DNA from: Qaidamihabitans albus
GTDB taxonomy: Bacteria > Actinomycetota > Actinomycetes > Mycobacteriales > Pseudonocardiaceae
Direction: 5' to 3'
DNA: 64,000 nucleotides
Assembly (NCBI RefSeq): GCF_016464705.1
Contig: NZ_JAEHOB010000005.1
Coordinates: forward strand, 1 to 64,000
Both the position numbers and the translations under genes were made by a program. Each line of letters opens with the position of its first letter. Position 1 is the first letter of the stretch. The notes under the pieces are model-generated. The model was not told where the DNA came from. It did no database searches and saw only the letters and a list, made by a program, of their open reading frames with translations. Of the stretch, positions 52,594 to 62,944 are shown in pieces.

Positions 52594-53019
52594 ATGGATT
52601 CCCAGGCCGGAACGACCCCCCGCGTCGTGAAGTCCGAGCAGGAATGGCGGGAACAGCTCGCCCCCGAGGAGTACGCGGTGCTCCGTGAGGCGGGCACGGA
52701 ACGCCCCTTCACCGGCGAGTACACCGACACCAGGACCACCGGCGTGTACGAGTGCCGGGCCTGCGGTGCCGAACTGTTCCGCAGCGACACGAAGTTCGAG
52801 AGCCACTGCGGCTGGCCGTCGTTCTACGATCCGGCGGACTCCGACGCGGTGGTGCTGCGCGAGGACCGCACGATGGGCATGGTGCGGGTCGAGGTGCTGT
52901 GCGCCGCCTGCCACAGCCACCTCGGGCACGTGTTCGAGGGTGAGGGCTATGACACGCCCACCGACCAGCGGTACTGCATCAACTCGGTCGCGCTGCACCT
53001 GGTGCCTGCCGACTCGTAA
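52594..53019 (+). CDS. msrB: peptide-methionine (R)-S-oxide reductase
   Basis: 141 residues. Two CxxC zinc sites (YECRACGAEL and VLCAACHSHLGHVF) and the catalytic Cys in QRYCINSVAL are present, with ESHCGWPSFYDP. It repairs oxidised methionine. It starts 10 bases after the previous gene. A 46-bp palindromic repeat follows its stop. Confidence 0.93.
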   Translation: MDSQAGTTPRVVKSEQEWREQLAPEEYAVLREAGTERPFTGEYTDTRTTGVYECRACGAELFRSDTKFESHCGWPSFYDPADSDAVVLREDRTMGMVRVEVLCAACHSHLGHVFEGEGYDTPTDQRYCINSVALHLVPADS

Positions 53020-53030
53020 GCGCCTGCCCG

Positions 53031-53076
53031 CTCGTGAGTGCGCACGCGAGTTCTAACTCGTGTGCGCACTCACGAG
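53031..53076. repeat. 46-bp palindromic intergenic repeat, copy 4
   Basis: CTCGTGAGTGCGCA and TGCGCACTCACGAG form a perfect 14-base outer stem. The inner GTTCTAACTCGTGT is the reverse complement of the inner ACACGAGTTAGAAC of copy 1, so the element also occurs in inverted sense. It lies between the convergent msrB and hemQ genes. Confidence 0.9.
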
Positions 53077-53094
53077 CCGTGAGCTGCGCACACG

Positions 53095-53787
53095 TCACGG
53101 GAGGTTCAGCACCAGCTCGGCGGGCGGAACCCGGGTGCCGGTGTAGAACGGGATCTCCTCGCGGACGTGCCTGCGCGCCTCGGTGCCGCGCAGGTGACGC
53201 ATCAGGTCCACGATCCGGTGCAGCTCGTCGGCCTCGAACGCGAGGATCCACTCGTAGTCGCCGAGCGCGAACGACGCCACGGTGTTCGCCCGCACGTCCG
53301 GGTAGTCGCGGGCCTCCTTGCCGTGGTCGGCGAGCATCTTGCGGCGCTCGTCGTCCGGCAGCAGGTACCACTCGTAGGAACGCACGAACGGGTACACGCA
53401 CACGTACTTGCGCGGCTCTTCACCGGCGAGGAAGGCGGGCACGTGGCTCTTGTTGAACTCCGCGGGCCGGTGCAGCGCGAACTGGCTCCACACGGGCGTG
53501 GACACGCGGCCGAGCGGGGTGCGGCGGAAGCCGGTGTAGGCGGCCTGGACCTGCTCGACCTCCTCGGCGTGCCACCAGATCAGGTAGTCGGCGTCGGCCC
53601 GCAGGCCGGCCACGTCGTACACCCCGCGCACGACGACGCCCTTGCCCTCCAGCGCGTCCAGGTACTCCTCGGTCTCCCTGCCGGCGGGGCCGCGGTCCTC
53701 GGGGAGCCTGCCGGGCTCGACCCGGAACACCGACCACGCGGTGTAGCGGATGGTGTCGTTGAGTTCTTGGTAGTTCAGGCGCGCCAT
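53095..53787 (-). CDS. hemQ: coproheme decarboxylase HemQ (ChdC)
   Basis: 230 residues. The chlorite-dismutase-like family of Gram-positive heme synthesis is clear: [59 protein letters not shown] and [13 protein letters not shown]. It makes heme b from coproheme, the last step of the coproporphyrin-dependent route. hemG follows upstream on the same strand, 4 bases away. Confidence 0.93.
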   Translation of the reverse strand: MARLNYQELNDTIRYTAWSVFRVEPGRLPEDRGPAGRETEEYLDALEGKGVVVRGVYDVAGLRADADYLIWWHAEEVEQVQAAYTGFRRTPLGRVSTPVWSQFALHRPAEFNKSHVPAFLAGEEPRKYVCVYPFVRSYEWYLLPDDERRKMLADHGKEARDYPDVRANTVASFALGDYEWILAFEADELHRIVDLMRHLRGTEARRHVREEIPFYTGTRVPPAELVLNLP

Positions 53788-53791
53788 GCCC

Positions 53792-55213
53792 CTATCGTCC
53801 CACCAGCCGGAGAGCGGCCGCCTCCGCGGTCGCGATGCAGGCCGGGACGCCCACGCCGTGCAGTGCCGCGCCCGCGACCGCCAGGCCCGGAACCGTGGCG
53901 ACGGCTCGTTCGACGCGAGCGACGCGTTCGAGGTGCCCCGGGCCGTACTGCGGGAGCCCGCCGCCCCAGCGGGTCACCAGCGTCGCCACCGGTTCGGCCG
54001 TGACGCCGGTCAGCTCGGCGAGGTCGGCACGAACCAGGCGGGCCAGTTCGTCGTCACCGAACCGCAGTGCTTCGTTCTCCCCGAAGCGGCCCACCGAACC
54101 GCGCAGCACCACGGGAGCGCCCGCGCGCGCATGGTGGGCCCACTTGCGGGCGGAGAAGGTGAACGCCTTGGCCGTGAACGGCGTGCCGTCGTCGTACCGC
54201 TCCCCCGCGCCGATCAGCACACCGGAGGCGTCCGGCAGCGCGGTTCCCGGCGGCAGGGCGAGCGTGACGACGGCCATCGACGCGAGCTCCACCTCCGCGA
54301 GCGCCGCCGACGCGGCGGGCACCACGCCCGCGAGCAGGCGGCTCGCCGCGGGGGCCGGCACCGCGAGCACCACGGCATCGGCATCGAGCTCCGCTTCCTC
54401 GGGCGCGTGCGCCGGTGCCGCGGCGCCGAACGTGAGCCGCCAGCCGCCGCCGGGCAGCCGGTCGAGCGCCCGTACCGGGACGCCGAGCCGGAGCTCCGGT
54501 GCGGCGTGCTCGACCAGCGCCTCGACGAGCGAGCCGAGGCCACCGGTCAGGGTCGCGAACACCGGCTCCGCGCCCGGCTCCGGGGGCAGCAGGCCCGCGG
54601 CGGCCGCGGTGAGCGAGCCCGCCCCGGAGTCCACCGCCGCCGCGAGCCCGGGCATTGTCGCGCGCAGGCCGAGGCCGTCCGCACCACCGGCGTAGACGCC
54701 GCCGAGGAGAGGATCGACGAGCCGATCCACCAGTTCGTCGCCGAAGCGTTCCCGCAGCAGCGCGCCGAGCGCGACGTCGCCGTCCGGCAGCGTCAGGCCC
54801 GGCTTCCGGGCCTCCGCCGCGACCGCCTGGCCGCCCTCGGCGGAGAGCACCTCGGCAACCGCGTCCGGCGCCGCGGGCACGCCCATGACGGTCCGCCTGG
54901 GCAGCGGCCGTGTCCGCCCGCCCGCCCGGACGGTCGCGCGGGCGGCCGTGGGATGCGTCAGCTGGCCGCCGAGGCCCAGCTCGGTGGCCAGCGCGACGGC
55001 TTCGGGCCTGCGGGCGAGGAACGCCTCGGCGCCCGTGTCGACGGGCAGGCCGGCGAGCTCGGTGGTGCGGAGCTTTCCGCCGAGTTCGCCGGTGGCCTCG
55101 CAGACCGTGAGCACGGCGTCGCCGCCGAGCTCACGGCGCAGGCGGTAGGCGGCGACAAGCGCGGAGACACCGCCTCCGACGACGGCGACCCGCCTCGGTG
55201 CCGGTTCGGTCAC
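53792..55213 (-). CDS. hemG: coproporphyrinogen/protoporphyrinogen III oxidase (HemG/HemY, CgoX)
   Basis: 473 residues from GTG 55213, which overlaps the hemE stop (GTGA). The N-terminal FAD-binding motif is [20 protein letters not shown], followed by [20 protein letters not shown]. The C-terminal FAD site is [20 protein letters not shown]. With HemQ next to it, the likely substrate is coproporphyrinogen III. Confidence 0.9.
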   Translation of the reverse strand: MTEPAPRRVAVVGGGVSALVAAYRLRRELGGDAVLTVCEATGELGGKLRTTELAGLPVDTGAEAFLARRPEAVALATELGLGGQLTHPTAARATVRAGGRTRPLPRRTVMGVPAAPDAVAEVLSAEGGQAVAAEARKPGLTLPDGDVALGALLRERFGDELVDRLVDPLLGGVYAGGADGLGLRATMPGLAAAVDSGAGSLTAAAAGLLPPEPGAEPVFATLTGGLGSLVEALVEHAAPELRLGVPVRALDRLPGGGWRLTFGAAAPAHAPEEAELDADAVVLAVPAPAASRLLAGVVPAASAALAEVELASMAVVTLALPPGTALPDASGVLIGAGERYDDGTPFTAKAFTFSARKWAHHARAGAPVVLRGSVGRFGENEALRFGDDELARLVRADLAELTGVTAEPVATLVTRWGGGLPQYGPGHLERVARVERAVATVPGLAVAGAALHGVGVPACIATAEAAALRLVGR

Positions 55214-56301
55214 AGCGAATGCACCAGCTCCACGACACGCGTGAGCATCGCCGGGTCGGTTCCCGGCAGCACCCCATGTCCGAGGTTGAAGATGTGCCCG
55301 GCCGCGGCGCGGCCCTCGGCGGCGATGCGGCGCACCTCCGCCTCGACCACCGGCCACGAGGCCATCAGCAGTGCCGGGTCGAGGTTGCCCTGCAGGACCG
55401 GCGGCGGGCCGTCGGGCAGGGTCAGCCTGCGCGCGGCCAGATCGAGCGGCACCCGCCAGTCGACGCCGACGACATCGGCGCCCGCGTCCCGCATCGCGGT
55501 CAGCAGCTCGCCGGTGCCGACGCCGAAGTGGATGCGCGGGACGCCGTACTGCCCGGCGCCCGCCAGCACCTTCGCCGAATGCGGCAGGACGAACTCGCGG
55601 TAGTCGCGGGGGGAGAGCGCACCGGCCCAGGAGTCGAAAAGCTGGATCGCGTCCACCCCGGCGTCGAGCTGCGCGCGCAGGAAGCCCAGCGCGATGTCGG
55701 CGAGCCGGTCGGCCAGCGTGTGCCACAGCTCCGGCTCGGCGTGCATGAGCGCCTTGGTGTGCTCGTGGTTGCGGCTCGGCCCGCCCTCGATGAGGTAGGA
55801 GGCCAGGGTGAACGGCGCGCCCGCGAAGCCGATCAGCGGCACGTCGCCGAGCCGGTCGGTCAGCAGGCGCACGCCGTCGGCCACGGCCGACACCTGGCCG
55901 GGTTCGAGTGTCGGCAGGGCCGCGACCCCGGCGGCCGAGCGGATGGGCGAGCCGACCACCGGTCCCGTCCCGGGCACGATGTCGATGTCGAGGCCGGCGG
56001 CGTACAACGGCACCACGATGTCGCTGAACAGGATCGCGGCGTCCACTCCGTGCCGCCGGACCGGCTGCAGGGTGATCTCGGCGAGCATCTCCGGGTCCAG
56101 GCAGGCGCGGAGCATCGGCACACCCTCGCGCAGCTCGCGGTACTCGGGCAGGGAGCGCCCGGCCTGGCGCATGAACCAGACGGGTAGCCGGGCGGGACGG
56201 TCACCCCGGGCGGCGGCGAGGAACGGCGCGTCGGTGAGTTCGCGCCGGGCCTGCGGCCGGGTCGGCGGCGGGGAGGACGGCGGGACGGACGTTGTCATCA
56301 T
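55210..56301 (-). CDS. hemE: uroporphyrinogen decarboxylase
   Basis: 363 residues from ATG 56301 (or 56298). The signature [55 protein letters not shown] and [20 protein letters not shown] are present. It makes coproporphyrinogen III. hemE-hemG-hemQ form one overlapping operon, which fits the coproporphyrin-dependent branch. Confidence 0.95.
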   Translation of the reverse strand: MMTTSVPPSSPPPTRPQARRELTDAPFLAAARGDRPARLPVWFMRQAGRSLPEYRELREGVPMLRACLDPEMLAEITLQPVRRHGVDAAILFSDIVVPLYAAGLDIDIVPGTGPVVGSPIRSAAGVAALPTLEPGQVSAVADGVRLLTDRLGDVPLIGFAGAPFTLASYLIEGGPSRNHEHTKALMHAEPELWHTLADRLADIALGFLRAQLDAGVDAIQLFDSWAGALSPRDYREFVLPHSAKVLAGAGQYGVPRIHFGVGTGELLTAMRDAGADVVGVDWRVPLDLAARRLTLPDGPPPVLQGNLDPALLMASWPVVEAEVRRIAAEGRAAAGHIFNLGHGVLPGTDPAMLTRVVELVHSL

Positions 56302-56393
56302 CGTTATCGTGCCACGCCCGGCGGCGGCACGTTCCCCGGCGCGTCTGCGCCCGTACCGGCCGGGTCGCGGCTTACAGTCGGGCGGTGACCGCC

Positions 56394-56948
56394 ATGACGC
56401 AGGCGCCCGATCTGTTCCGCGACGCCGTCGCGGCGCTGCAATCCGTGCGGCCCCGGCCCGAGGTGACCCTGGAACCGATCCGGGCACCGCAGCGCCTCGC
56501 CCCGTGGTCGTACGCGCTCGGCTGCGAGGTCACCGGCCCGGCGGACGTGGCGGCCTCGGGCCGGCTGGTCCTGCTGCACGATCCGGACGGCCCGGAGTCG
56601 TGGCAGGGGGTGTTCCGGCTGGTCGTCTACGTCCGCGCCGAACTGGACCGCGAACTGGCGGCCGACCCTTTCCTGCCCGCCGTCGGCTGGTCGTGGCTGA
56701 CCGATGCGCTGGAGACGTCGGGCGCGGCGGTGACCGCGCTCGGCGGCACGGTCACCGAGACGTCCTCGGCCCGCTTCGGTGACATCTCGGGGCCCGCCCG
56801 CACCGACGACCTGGAGCTACGCGCGTCCTGGACACCCACCACCACGGCACTGCGGCCGCACGGCGAGGCGTTCTGCCAGGTGATGTCGAGCGTGGTCGGG
56901 CTTCCCCCGGTCGGGGTGACGTTGTTCGAGCAGCGGCAGGGCTGCTGA
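56394..56948 (+). CDS. DUF3000 family protein
   Basis: 184 residues from ATG 56394; GTG 56385 would add three. The actinobacterial DUF3000 pattern is clear: [36 protein letters not shown] and [15 protein letters not shown]. It is divergent from hemE. The same neighbourhood (hemE, DUF3000, RNase D) is known from mycobacteria. Function unknown. Confidence 0.88.
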   Translation: MTQAPDLFRDAVAALQSVRPRPEVTLEPIRAPQRLAPWSYALGCEVTGPADVAASGRLVLLHDPDGPESWQGVFRLVVYVRAELDRELAADPFLPAVGWSWLTDALETSGAAVTALGGTVTETSSARFGDISGPARTDDLELRASWTPTTTALRPHGEAFCQVMSSVVGLPPVGVTLFEQRQGC

Positions 56949-57347
56949 CTTCCCCCGGTCGGGGCGGCACGTCACCCAGGAGGCATACTCCTGCCTACTC
57001 GGCGGAGCCTGACGCCCTTCTCGTCCACGGTTCGCACCCGCTGCGGCACGGCTCGGCGCATCTGCACGGACCATCTGCACGCCCTGAACAAAACCGATAA
57101 CCTTACTTCATCGTGGACGCTGTGCGATCCGTTAGCCACGGCGCGTGTAATAACCCGATCGTGCTACGCAATCGGCAGTGAGTAACTACCCGATCGGTAT
57201 AGATACCTATTTGATCCCCCCACTGACCCACTTGGGCGGCTAGAGTGCATCCGACGACACCACTTTCGGTCTAAAGCTGGCGCGGCTGATTGGCCGAAAG
57301 TCCCGGTGCCGGTCGGGGGGCACGACCGACTCCAGGGAGGTAGTGAC
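56949..57347. promoter_or_regulatory. 399-base leader and promoter region of the response regulator
   Basis: No gene is supported here. The stretch is AT-rich for this genome around 57085-57240. It contains ACCCGATCG twice (57153-57161 and 57188-57196, 35 bases apart) and an 8-bp dyad ACTTTCGG (57262-57269) / CCGAAAGT (57294-57301). These are good candidates for binding sites. A clear -10/-35 pair could not be chosen. Confidence 0.5.
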
Positions 57348-58064
57348 GTGGCTGCCGTCGGCTTTTCTCAGGCCGTCCGATCCACGCCAGCCGGCGCGTT
57401 GCCGGCGAGCATGGTTCCGCATCCGCGGGAAGAGTTGTTCTCCGTGCTGGTGGTCGACGACCACCCGCTGCTGAGGGAGGCAATTGCCGCACGACTAGCA
57501 CAAATGGGCGCAGGCACGGTACACGAGGCCGCCACGGTGGCCGAGGCGAGAGCAAGGGCGACGGCCACCGGGCCGTGCGACCTCGCGATCCTCGATCTCG
57601 GCCTGCCGGACGGCAGTGGCATCGAGCTGGTTACGGAGCTCCGTAGCAACGGCTGGCCACGTGTGGTGGTGCTTGCGTCGTCCGATGATCCGTACGCCGT
57701 ACGGTCCGCTTTCCAGGCGGGCGCCCAGGCATACCTGCTCAAGTCCGCGTCGCCGGTGGTCGTCACCGACGGCGTGCGCAGGGTGCTCGAGGGCGGTGTC
57801 TACGCCGATCCGAGCGTGGCGCCCGTACTGGCCACCGGCACCAGGGTGGCAGGCACCGACAACACCCCGCGCGAGCTCTCGGCGCGCGAGGTCGAGGTAC
57901 TGCAGCTCGTGGCCGACGGCCAGTCCAACAAGGAGATCGGTGAGGAGCTCAGCCTCTCCGCGCTCACGGTGAAGTCCCACCTGTCGCGGATCGGCCGCAA
58001 GCTCGGCACCGGTGACCGGGCACAGATGGTCGCACTGGCCATGCGTGCCGGGGTGATCCGCTAG
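57348..58064 (+). CDS. orphan LuxR-type response regulator
   Basis: 238 residues from GTG 57348 behind GGGAGGTAGTGAC. The receiver domain (about 27-145) has VLVVDDHPLLREAIAARLAQ with the acid pair, the phospho-acceptor Asp in LAILDLGLPDGSG, and the lysine in YLLKSASP. The C-terminal LuxR HTH is REVEVLQLVADGQSNKEIGE then LTVKSHLSRIGRKLGT. No histidine kinase gene is near. It starts a likely unit with RNase D downstream. Confidence 0.88.
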   Translation: MAAVGFSQAVRSTPAGALPASMVPHPREELFSVLVVDDHPLLREAIAARLAQMGAGTVHEAATVAEARARATATGPCDLAILDLGLPDGSGIELVTELRSNGWPRVVVLASSDDPYAVRSAFQAGAQAYLLKSASPVVVTDGVRRVLEGGVYADPSVAPVLATGTRVAGTDNTPRELSAREVEVLQLVADGQSNKEIGEELSLSALTVKSHLSRIGRKLGTGDRAQMVALAMRAGVIR

Positions 58065-58129
58065 CGACGAGTGTCCCTACGGGGCGGCCTGACCAGGCGC
58101 GGTAAGTCCGTCCCGTAGGGTCCATTCTC

Positions 58130-59380
58130 GTGGAAACCGCAGATCGTGGCCCCGAGGCACCGGCGGAGACCGCGCCCACACCGCCCGAACCACTGACGGA
58201 ACCCGCCGACGGCACCCCGCCGGTCATCGCGGATGTGCAGGCGCTGCACGACGCGTGCGAGCGGCTGGCGGCCGGCACCGGCTCGATCGCCGTGGACACC
58301 GAACGGGCTTCCGGCTACCGGTACTGGCCGAAGGCCTACCTCATCCAGGTACGCCGCGAGGGCGCCGGCACCATGCTCGTCGACCCGGTTCCACTCGAGG
58401 GCCGGCTGGAACCGCTCGCGGCCGTGCTGGGCGAGGCCGAATGGGTGCTGCACGCCGCCTCCCAGGACCTGCCCTGCCTCGACGAGCTGGAGCTCCGTCC
58501 CGCCGCCCTTTTCGACACCGAGCTCGCCGGCAGGCTCGCCGGCTACGAGCGCGTCGCGCTCGGCACCCTCGTCGAGCTGCTGCTCGGCTACCGGCTGGAG
58601 AAGGGGCACAGCGCCGCCGACTGGTCGAAGCGGCCACTGCCCACCTCGTGGCTCAACTACGCCGCCCTCGACGTCGAGCTGCTCATCCCGCTGCGGGAGA
58701 AGCTGGAGGCCGAGCTGGCCGCGCAGGGCAAGCTGGAGTGGGCCCACCAGGAGTTCGAGGCGGTCCGCACCGCTCCGCCCGCGCCGCCCCGCACGGAGCC
58801 GTGGCGCCGCACGTCGGGTATCCACAAGGTTCGCACCGCCCGCGGGCTGGCCGCCGTGCGCGCGCTGTGGGAGGCACGCGACGAGCTGGCCCGCAAGCGC
58901 GACCGCGCGCCGAGCCGGGTACTGCCGGACAGTGCGATCGTCAACGCCGTGCTCGCCGATCCCCGCACGGTCGCCGATCTGCAGGCGCTGCCGGTGTTCG
59001 GCGGCCGCGTGCAGCGGCGGTACACCGGCAACTGGCTGCGGCACCTGCAGGCGGCCAAGTCACTGCCCGCGACCGAGCTGCCGAGTCCGGCCGTCGGCAA
59101 CGACGGTCCTCCCCCGGCCAACCGGTGGGCGGACAAGGACCCGGACGCCGCGGCACGGCTGGCCGCCGCGCGGGCGACCCTGGCCCGCATCGCCGAGCGG
59201 CACAGGCTGCCCACCGAGAACCTGCTGCTGCCCGACCTGCTCCGGCGCACCTGCTGGCGTCCGCCCGAGGACCTTTCCCCGGAGGGCGTCGCCGAGGTGC
59301 TGCGCGAGGGCGGGGCCCGGCCGTGGCAGATCGAGCTCACCGCCACCGAGCTCAGCAAGGCACTGCACACCACCGCCTGA
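58130..59380 (+). CDS. rnd: ribonuclease D
   Basis: 416 residues from GTG 58130. The DEDD exonuclease domain has IAVDTERASGYRYWPKAYLI (motif I DTE), WVLHAASQDLPCLDEL (motif II) and WLNYAALDVELLIPL (motif III YxxxD). An HRDC domain follows (ELARKRDRAPSRVLPDSAIV). It trims RNA 3' ends. The neighbourhood with DUF3000 and hemE is conserved in actinobacteria. Confidence 0.92.
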   Translation: METADRGPEAPAETAPTPPEPLTEPADGTPPVIADVQALHDACERLAAGTGSIAVDTERASGYRYWPKAYLIQVRREGAGTMLVDPVPLEGRLEPLAAVLGEAEWVLHAASQDLPCLDELELRPAALFDTELAGRLAGYERVALGTLVELLLGYRLEKGHSAADWSKRPLPTSWLNYAALDVELLIPLREKLEAELAAQGKLEWAHQEFEAVRTAPPAPPRTEPWRRTSGIHKVRTARGLAAVRALWEARDELARKRDRAPSRVLPDSAIVNAVLADPRTVADLQALPVFGGRVQRRYTGNWLRHLQAAKSLPATELPSPAVGNDGPPPANRWADKDPDAAARLAAARATLARIAERHRLPTENLLLPDLLRRTCWRPPEDLSPEGVAEVLREGGARPWQIELTATELSKALHTTA

Positions 59381-59539
59381 CCCGCTCCTGCGGGTTTAGC
59401 CGTGGGCGGACCGGGCAAAACACCCACGAGTCCGCTCGCTGTGAGCCACCTGACAGAGCCACCACCCTGGTTACCGACCAGTAACCAGGGCTATCGTGCG
59501 GACCTCAAAGATTCTTCCGTTCGTTCGAAGGAGCACCTC

Positions 59540-60772
59540 GTGGCCACACCCGCAACACCGGCCGCGCCGACCGCGCGGGCGGTGCGCAACGTGGCCTTCG
59601 TCGAAGGGGTCCGAACCCCGTTCGGCAAGGCAGGCGACAAGGGCATGTACGCCGACACCCGGGCCGACGACCTGGTCGTCAAGGTCATCCGCGAGCTGCT
59701 GCGCAGGCACCCGGAGCTGCCACCGGAGCGGGTCGGCGACGTCGCGATCGCCGCCACCACGCAGACCGGCGACCAGGGCCTCACCATCGGCCGTACCGCC
59801 GCGCTGCTGGCCGGCCTGCCGAAGTCCGTGCCGGGCTTCGCCATCGACCGGATGTGCGCGGGGGCGATGACGGCCGTCACCACCACCGCGGGCGGCATCG
59901 GCTTCGGCGCCTACGACGTCGTGATCGCCGGCGGCGTGGAACACATGGGCCACCACCCGATGGGCGAGGGCGTGGACCCGAACCCCCGGTTCCTCGCCGA
60001 CAAGCTGGTGGACCCGTCGGCACTCGTGATGGGCCGGACCGCGGAGAACCTGCACGACCGCTTCCCCGAGATCACCAGGCAGCGCACCGACGCCTACGCC
60101 GCCCGCAGCCAGGAGCGGTTCGCCGACGCCGTCAAGGCAGGCAAGATCGGGCCGGAGCTCGTGCCGGTCGCCATCCGCTCGGCGGAGCTGGGCTGGGGAC
60201 TGGCCACCGAGGACGAGCAGCCCCGCCCCGGTACGACGGTCGAGCAGCTCGCCGGGTTGAAGACGCCGTTCCGCCCGCACGGCCGGATCACCGCGGGCAA
60301 CGCGGCCGGCCTCAACGACGGCGCGACCGGCGCGATCCTCGCCGGCGAGGACACGGCCCGCGAGCTCGGCCTGCCCGTCGGCATGCGGCTGGTGGGCTAC
60401 TCGTTCGCCGGTGTCGACCCCGAGGTCATGGGTGTCGGTCCCGTGCCGGCCACCGAGCAGGCACTCGCCCGCACCGGCCTGTCCATCTCGGACATCGGCC
60501 TGTTCGAGATCAACGAGGCGTTCGCGGTCCAGGTGCTCGCGTTCCTCGACCACTTCGGCATCTCCGAGAACGACGAGCGGGTCAACCCGTGGGGCGGCGC
60601 GATCGCGTGCGGCCACCCGCTCGCCTCGTCCGGCGTCCGCCTGATGACCCAGCTCTCCCGCCAGTTCGCCGAGCGCCCCGACGTCCGCTACGGCATGACG
60701 ACGATGTGCGTCGGCATCGGCATGGGCGGCACGGTCATCTGGGAGAACCCCGCTTGGGAGGGCAACAAGTGA
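59540..60772 (+). CDS. fadA: acetyl-CoA C-acyltransferase (FadA)
   Basis: 410 residues from GTG 59540 behind CGAAGGAGCACCTC. The thiolase set is complete: IDRMCAGAMTAVTTTAGG with the active Cys, INEAFAVQVLA, AIACGHPLASSGVRLM and TTMCVGIGMGG. It is the thiolase part of the fatty-acid beta-oxidation complex. Its stop overlaps the fadB start (GTGA). Confidence 0.92.
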   Translation: MATPATPAAPTARAVRNVAFVEGVRTPFGKAGDKGMYADTRADDLVVKVIRELLRRHPELPPERVGDVAIAATTQTGDQGLTIGRTAALLAGLPKSVPGFAIDRMCAGAMTAVTTTAGGIGFGAYDVVIAGGVEHMGHHPMGEGVDPNPRFLADKLVDPSALVMGRTAENLHDRFPEITRQRTDAYAARSQERFADAVKAGKIGPELVPVAIRSAELGWGLATEDEQPRPGTTVEQLAGLKTPFRPHGRITAGNAAGLNDGATGAILAGEDTARELGLPVGMRLVGYSFAGVDPEVMGVGPVPATEQALARTGLSISDIGLFEINEAFAVQVLAFLDHFGISENDERVNPWGGAIACGHPLASSGVRLMTQLSRQFAERPDVRYGMTTMCVGIGMGGTVIWENPAWEGNK

Positions 60773-62877
60773 TTTCCGCAGAACAGGCAAAGACGGCCTT
60801 TCCCGACGAGGTGGTGACGCGGGCGACGAACCGGCTGGTGTCCGTGCCCGGACTGGACAAGCCGGTCGCGCTGATCACCATCGACAACGGCCACGACCAC
60901 ACCCGTCCCTCCACCTTCGGCCCGCAGGGCCTGGTGAGCCTGAACGCGGCGCTGGACGAGGCGTTCGCCGCCGCCCCCGCCGCGATCGCGGTCACCGGCA
61001 AGCCGTTCGTCTTCGCCGTGGGCGCCGACCTGGACGGCGTCGAGCAGATCGCGAGCCGGGATCTGGCCGCGCAGATCGCGCAGAGCGGCCACGACGTGTT
61101 CCGTAGGTTCACCGAGTCGGACATCCCGACGTTCGCGTTCGTCAACGGCGCGGTGATGGGCGGCGGGCTCGAACTCGCGCTGTCGTGCCACTACCGGACC
61201 CTGTCCGACAACACCGCCGCCATCTCGTTCCCCGAGGTGTTCCTGGGGCTGTTCCCCGGCTGGGGCGGCACGCAGCTGCTGCCGAACCTGATCGGCCCGG
61301 ACGCGGCCGTGACCGTCATCATCGAGAACGCGCTGAACCAGAACAAGATGCTCAAGCCGGCACAGGCGGCCGAGCTCGGCATCACCGACGAGCTGTTCGG
61401 CTCCGCCGACTTCCTCGAGGAGTCCCTGCGCTGGCTGGCGAAGGTGGTGCGTGGCGAGCACACGCCGCGGCGCCGCGCGATCGACCGGGGCGAGGAGTGG
61501 GACGCCGCGATCGGCCGCGCGAAGGCGATCGTCGACGGCAAGACCAAGGGGGCCTCGCCGGGGGCGAACAAGGCGGTCGAGCTGCTCGAACTGGCCCGCA
61601 CCGCCGACCTCGACACCGGCTACACGGCGGAGTCCGAGGCGCTGGCGGACGTGCTGATGACCGACCCGCTGCGGGCCGGTCTGTACTCGTTCAACCTCGT
61701 GAACAAGCGCGCGAAGCGGCCGGTCGGCGCGCCGGACAAGTCGCTGGCGCGCGAGGTGGGCAAGGTCGGCATCGTCGGCGCGGGGCTGATGGCCAGCCAG
61801 CTCGGCGCGCTGTTCGTGCGCAGGCTCCAGGTACCGGTGGTGCTGACCGATGTGGACCAGGAACGTGTCGACCAGGGTGTGTCCTATGTGCACGAAGAGG
61901 TCGACAGGCTGCTGGGGAAGCAGCGGATCTCACCGGACGAGGCGAACCGGCTGAAGGCGCTGGTGTCCGGAACGCTGGACAAGGCGGCCTTCGCCGACGC
62001 CGACTTCGTGATCGAGGCGGTGTTCGAGGACCTCGGCGTCAAGCGGCAGGTCTTCGCGGAGGTCGAGCAGCACGTCGCCGCGGAGGCCGTGCTGGCCACC
62101 AACACCTCCTCGCTCTCGATCACGGACATGGCGGCCGAGCTGCGGCACCCGGAGCGGGTCGTCGGCTTCCACTTCTTCAACCCGGTCGCCGTGCTCCCGC
62201 TGGTGGAGGTCGTGCGCGGGGAGCGGACCGACGACGAGACGCTGGCGACCGCGTTCGCGGTGGGCAAGGACCTGAAGAAGTCGTGCGTGCTGGTGAAGGA
62301 CGCGCCCGCGTTCGTGGTGAACCGGCTGCTCACGCGTTTCCTCGGCGAGGTCCTCGCGACGGTCGACGAGGGCACCCCGTTCGAGGTCGCGGACTCCGCA
62401 CTCGACCCGCTCGGCCTGCCGATGTCCCCGCTCACGCTCCTCCAGCTCGTCGGCCCCCCGGTCGCGCTGCACGTCGCGGAGACGATGCACACGGCCTTCC
62501 CCGACCGCTACGGCGTGAGCGAGAACCTGAAACGCTTCGTCGATGCGGGCAAGAGCGCGGTCTGGACCTGGGACGACAAGGGCAACCAGCAGGTCGATCC
62601 CGAGGTCGCCGAGCTCTGGCGGCAGGGGGACGCACCGTCGTCGGCGGAGCAGGTGCGCGAGCGTGCGCTTTCGGCCATCGCCGAGGAGGCGCGGATCATG
62701 CTCGACGAGGGCGTGGTCTCGGAGGCGCAGGACATCGACCTGTGCCTGATCCTCGGCGCGGGCTGGCCGTTCTGGCTCGGCGGCATCACGCCGTACCTCG
62801 ACCGGTCCGGCGTGTCCGAGAAGGTCAACGGTAAGCCGTTCCTGGCGCCGGGGGTGGCCTCGGTCCCCGCGGCCTGA
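60769..62877 (+). CDS. fadB: 3-hydroxyacyl-CoA dehydrogenase / enoyl-CoA hydratase (FadB)
   Basis: 702 residues from GTG 60769. The crotonase half (1-320) has FVNGAVMGGGLELALSCHYR and ISFPEVFLGLFPGWGG, with the two catalytic acids. The dehydrogenase half (about 320-620) has VGIVGAGLMASQLGALFVRR as NAD-binding loop, ATNTSSLSITDMAAELRHPE, VVGFHFFNPVAVLPLVEVV and APAFVVNRLLTRFLGEVL. Together with FadA it performs three steps of beta-oxidation. Confidence 0.93.
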   Translation: MISAEQAKTAFPDEVVTRATNRLVSVPGLDKPVALITIDNGHDHTRPSTFGPQGLVSLNAALDEAFAAAPAAIAVTGKPFVFAVGADLDGVEQIASRDLAAQIAQSGHDVFRRFTESDIPTFAFVNGAVMGGGLELALSCHYRTLSDNTAAISFPEVFLGLFPGWGGTQLLPNLIGPDAAVTVIIENALNQNKMLKPAQAAELGITDELFGSADFLEESLRWLAKVVRGEHTPRRRAIDRGEEWDAAIGRAKAIVDGKTKGASPGANKAVELLELARTADLDTGYTAESEALADVLMTDPLRAGLYSFNLVNKRAKRPVGAPDKSLAREVGKVGIVGAGLMASQLGALFVRRLQVPVVLTDVDQERVDQGVSYVHEEVDRLLGKQRISPDEANRLKALVSGTLDKAAFADADFVIEAVFEDLGVKRQVFAEVEQHVAAEAVLATNTSSLSITDMAAELRHPERVVGFHFFNPVAVLPLVEVVRGERTDDETLATAFAVGKDLKKSCVLVKDAPAFVVNRLLTRFLGEVLATVDEGTPFEVADSALDPLGLPMSPLTLLQLVGPPVALHVAETMHTAFPDRYGVSENLKRFVDAGKSAVWTWDDKGNQQVDPEVAELWRQGDAPSSAEQVRERALSAIAEEARIMLDEGVVSEAQDIDLCLILGAGWPFWLGGITPYLDRSGVSEKVNGKPFLAPGVASVPAA

Positions 62878-62887
62878 GCCGTTCGGG

Positions 62888-62923
62888 GGGTCGCCCGGCC
62901 GTCCGGCGCAGGCCGGGCGACCC
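62888..62923 (+). terminator. terminator after fadB
   Basis: GGGTCGCCCGGCC (62888-62900) pairs perfectly with GGCCGGGCGACCC (62911-62923) around a 10-base loop. It lies 10 bases after the fadB stop and ahead of the convergent VapC-like gene. There is no T-run, which is usual in actinomycetes, and it can act in both directions. Confidence 0.75.
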
Positions 62924-62944
62924 GACGCCGTGCCGTATAGGTCG

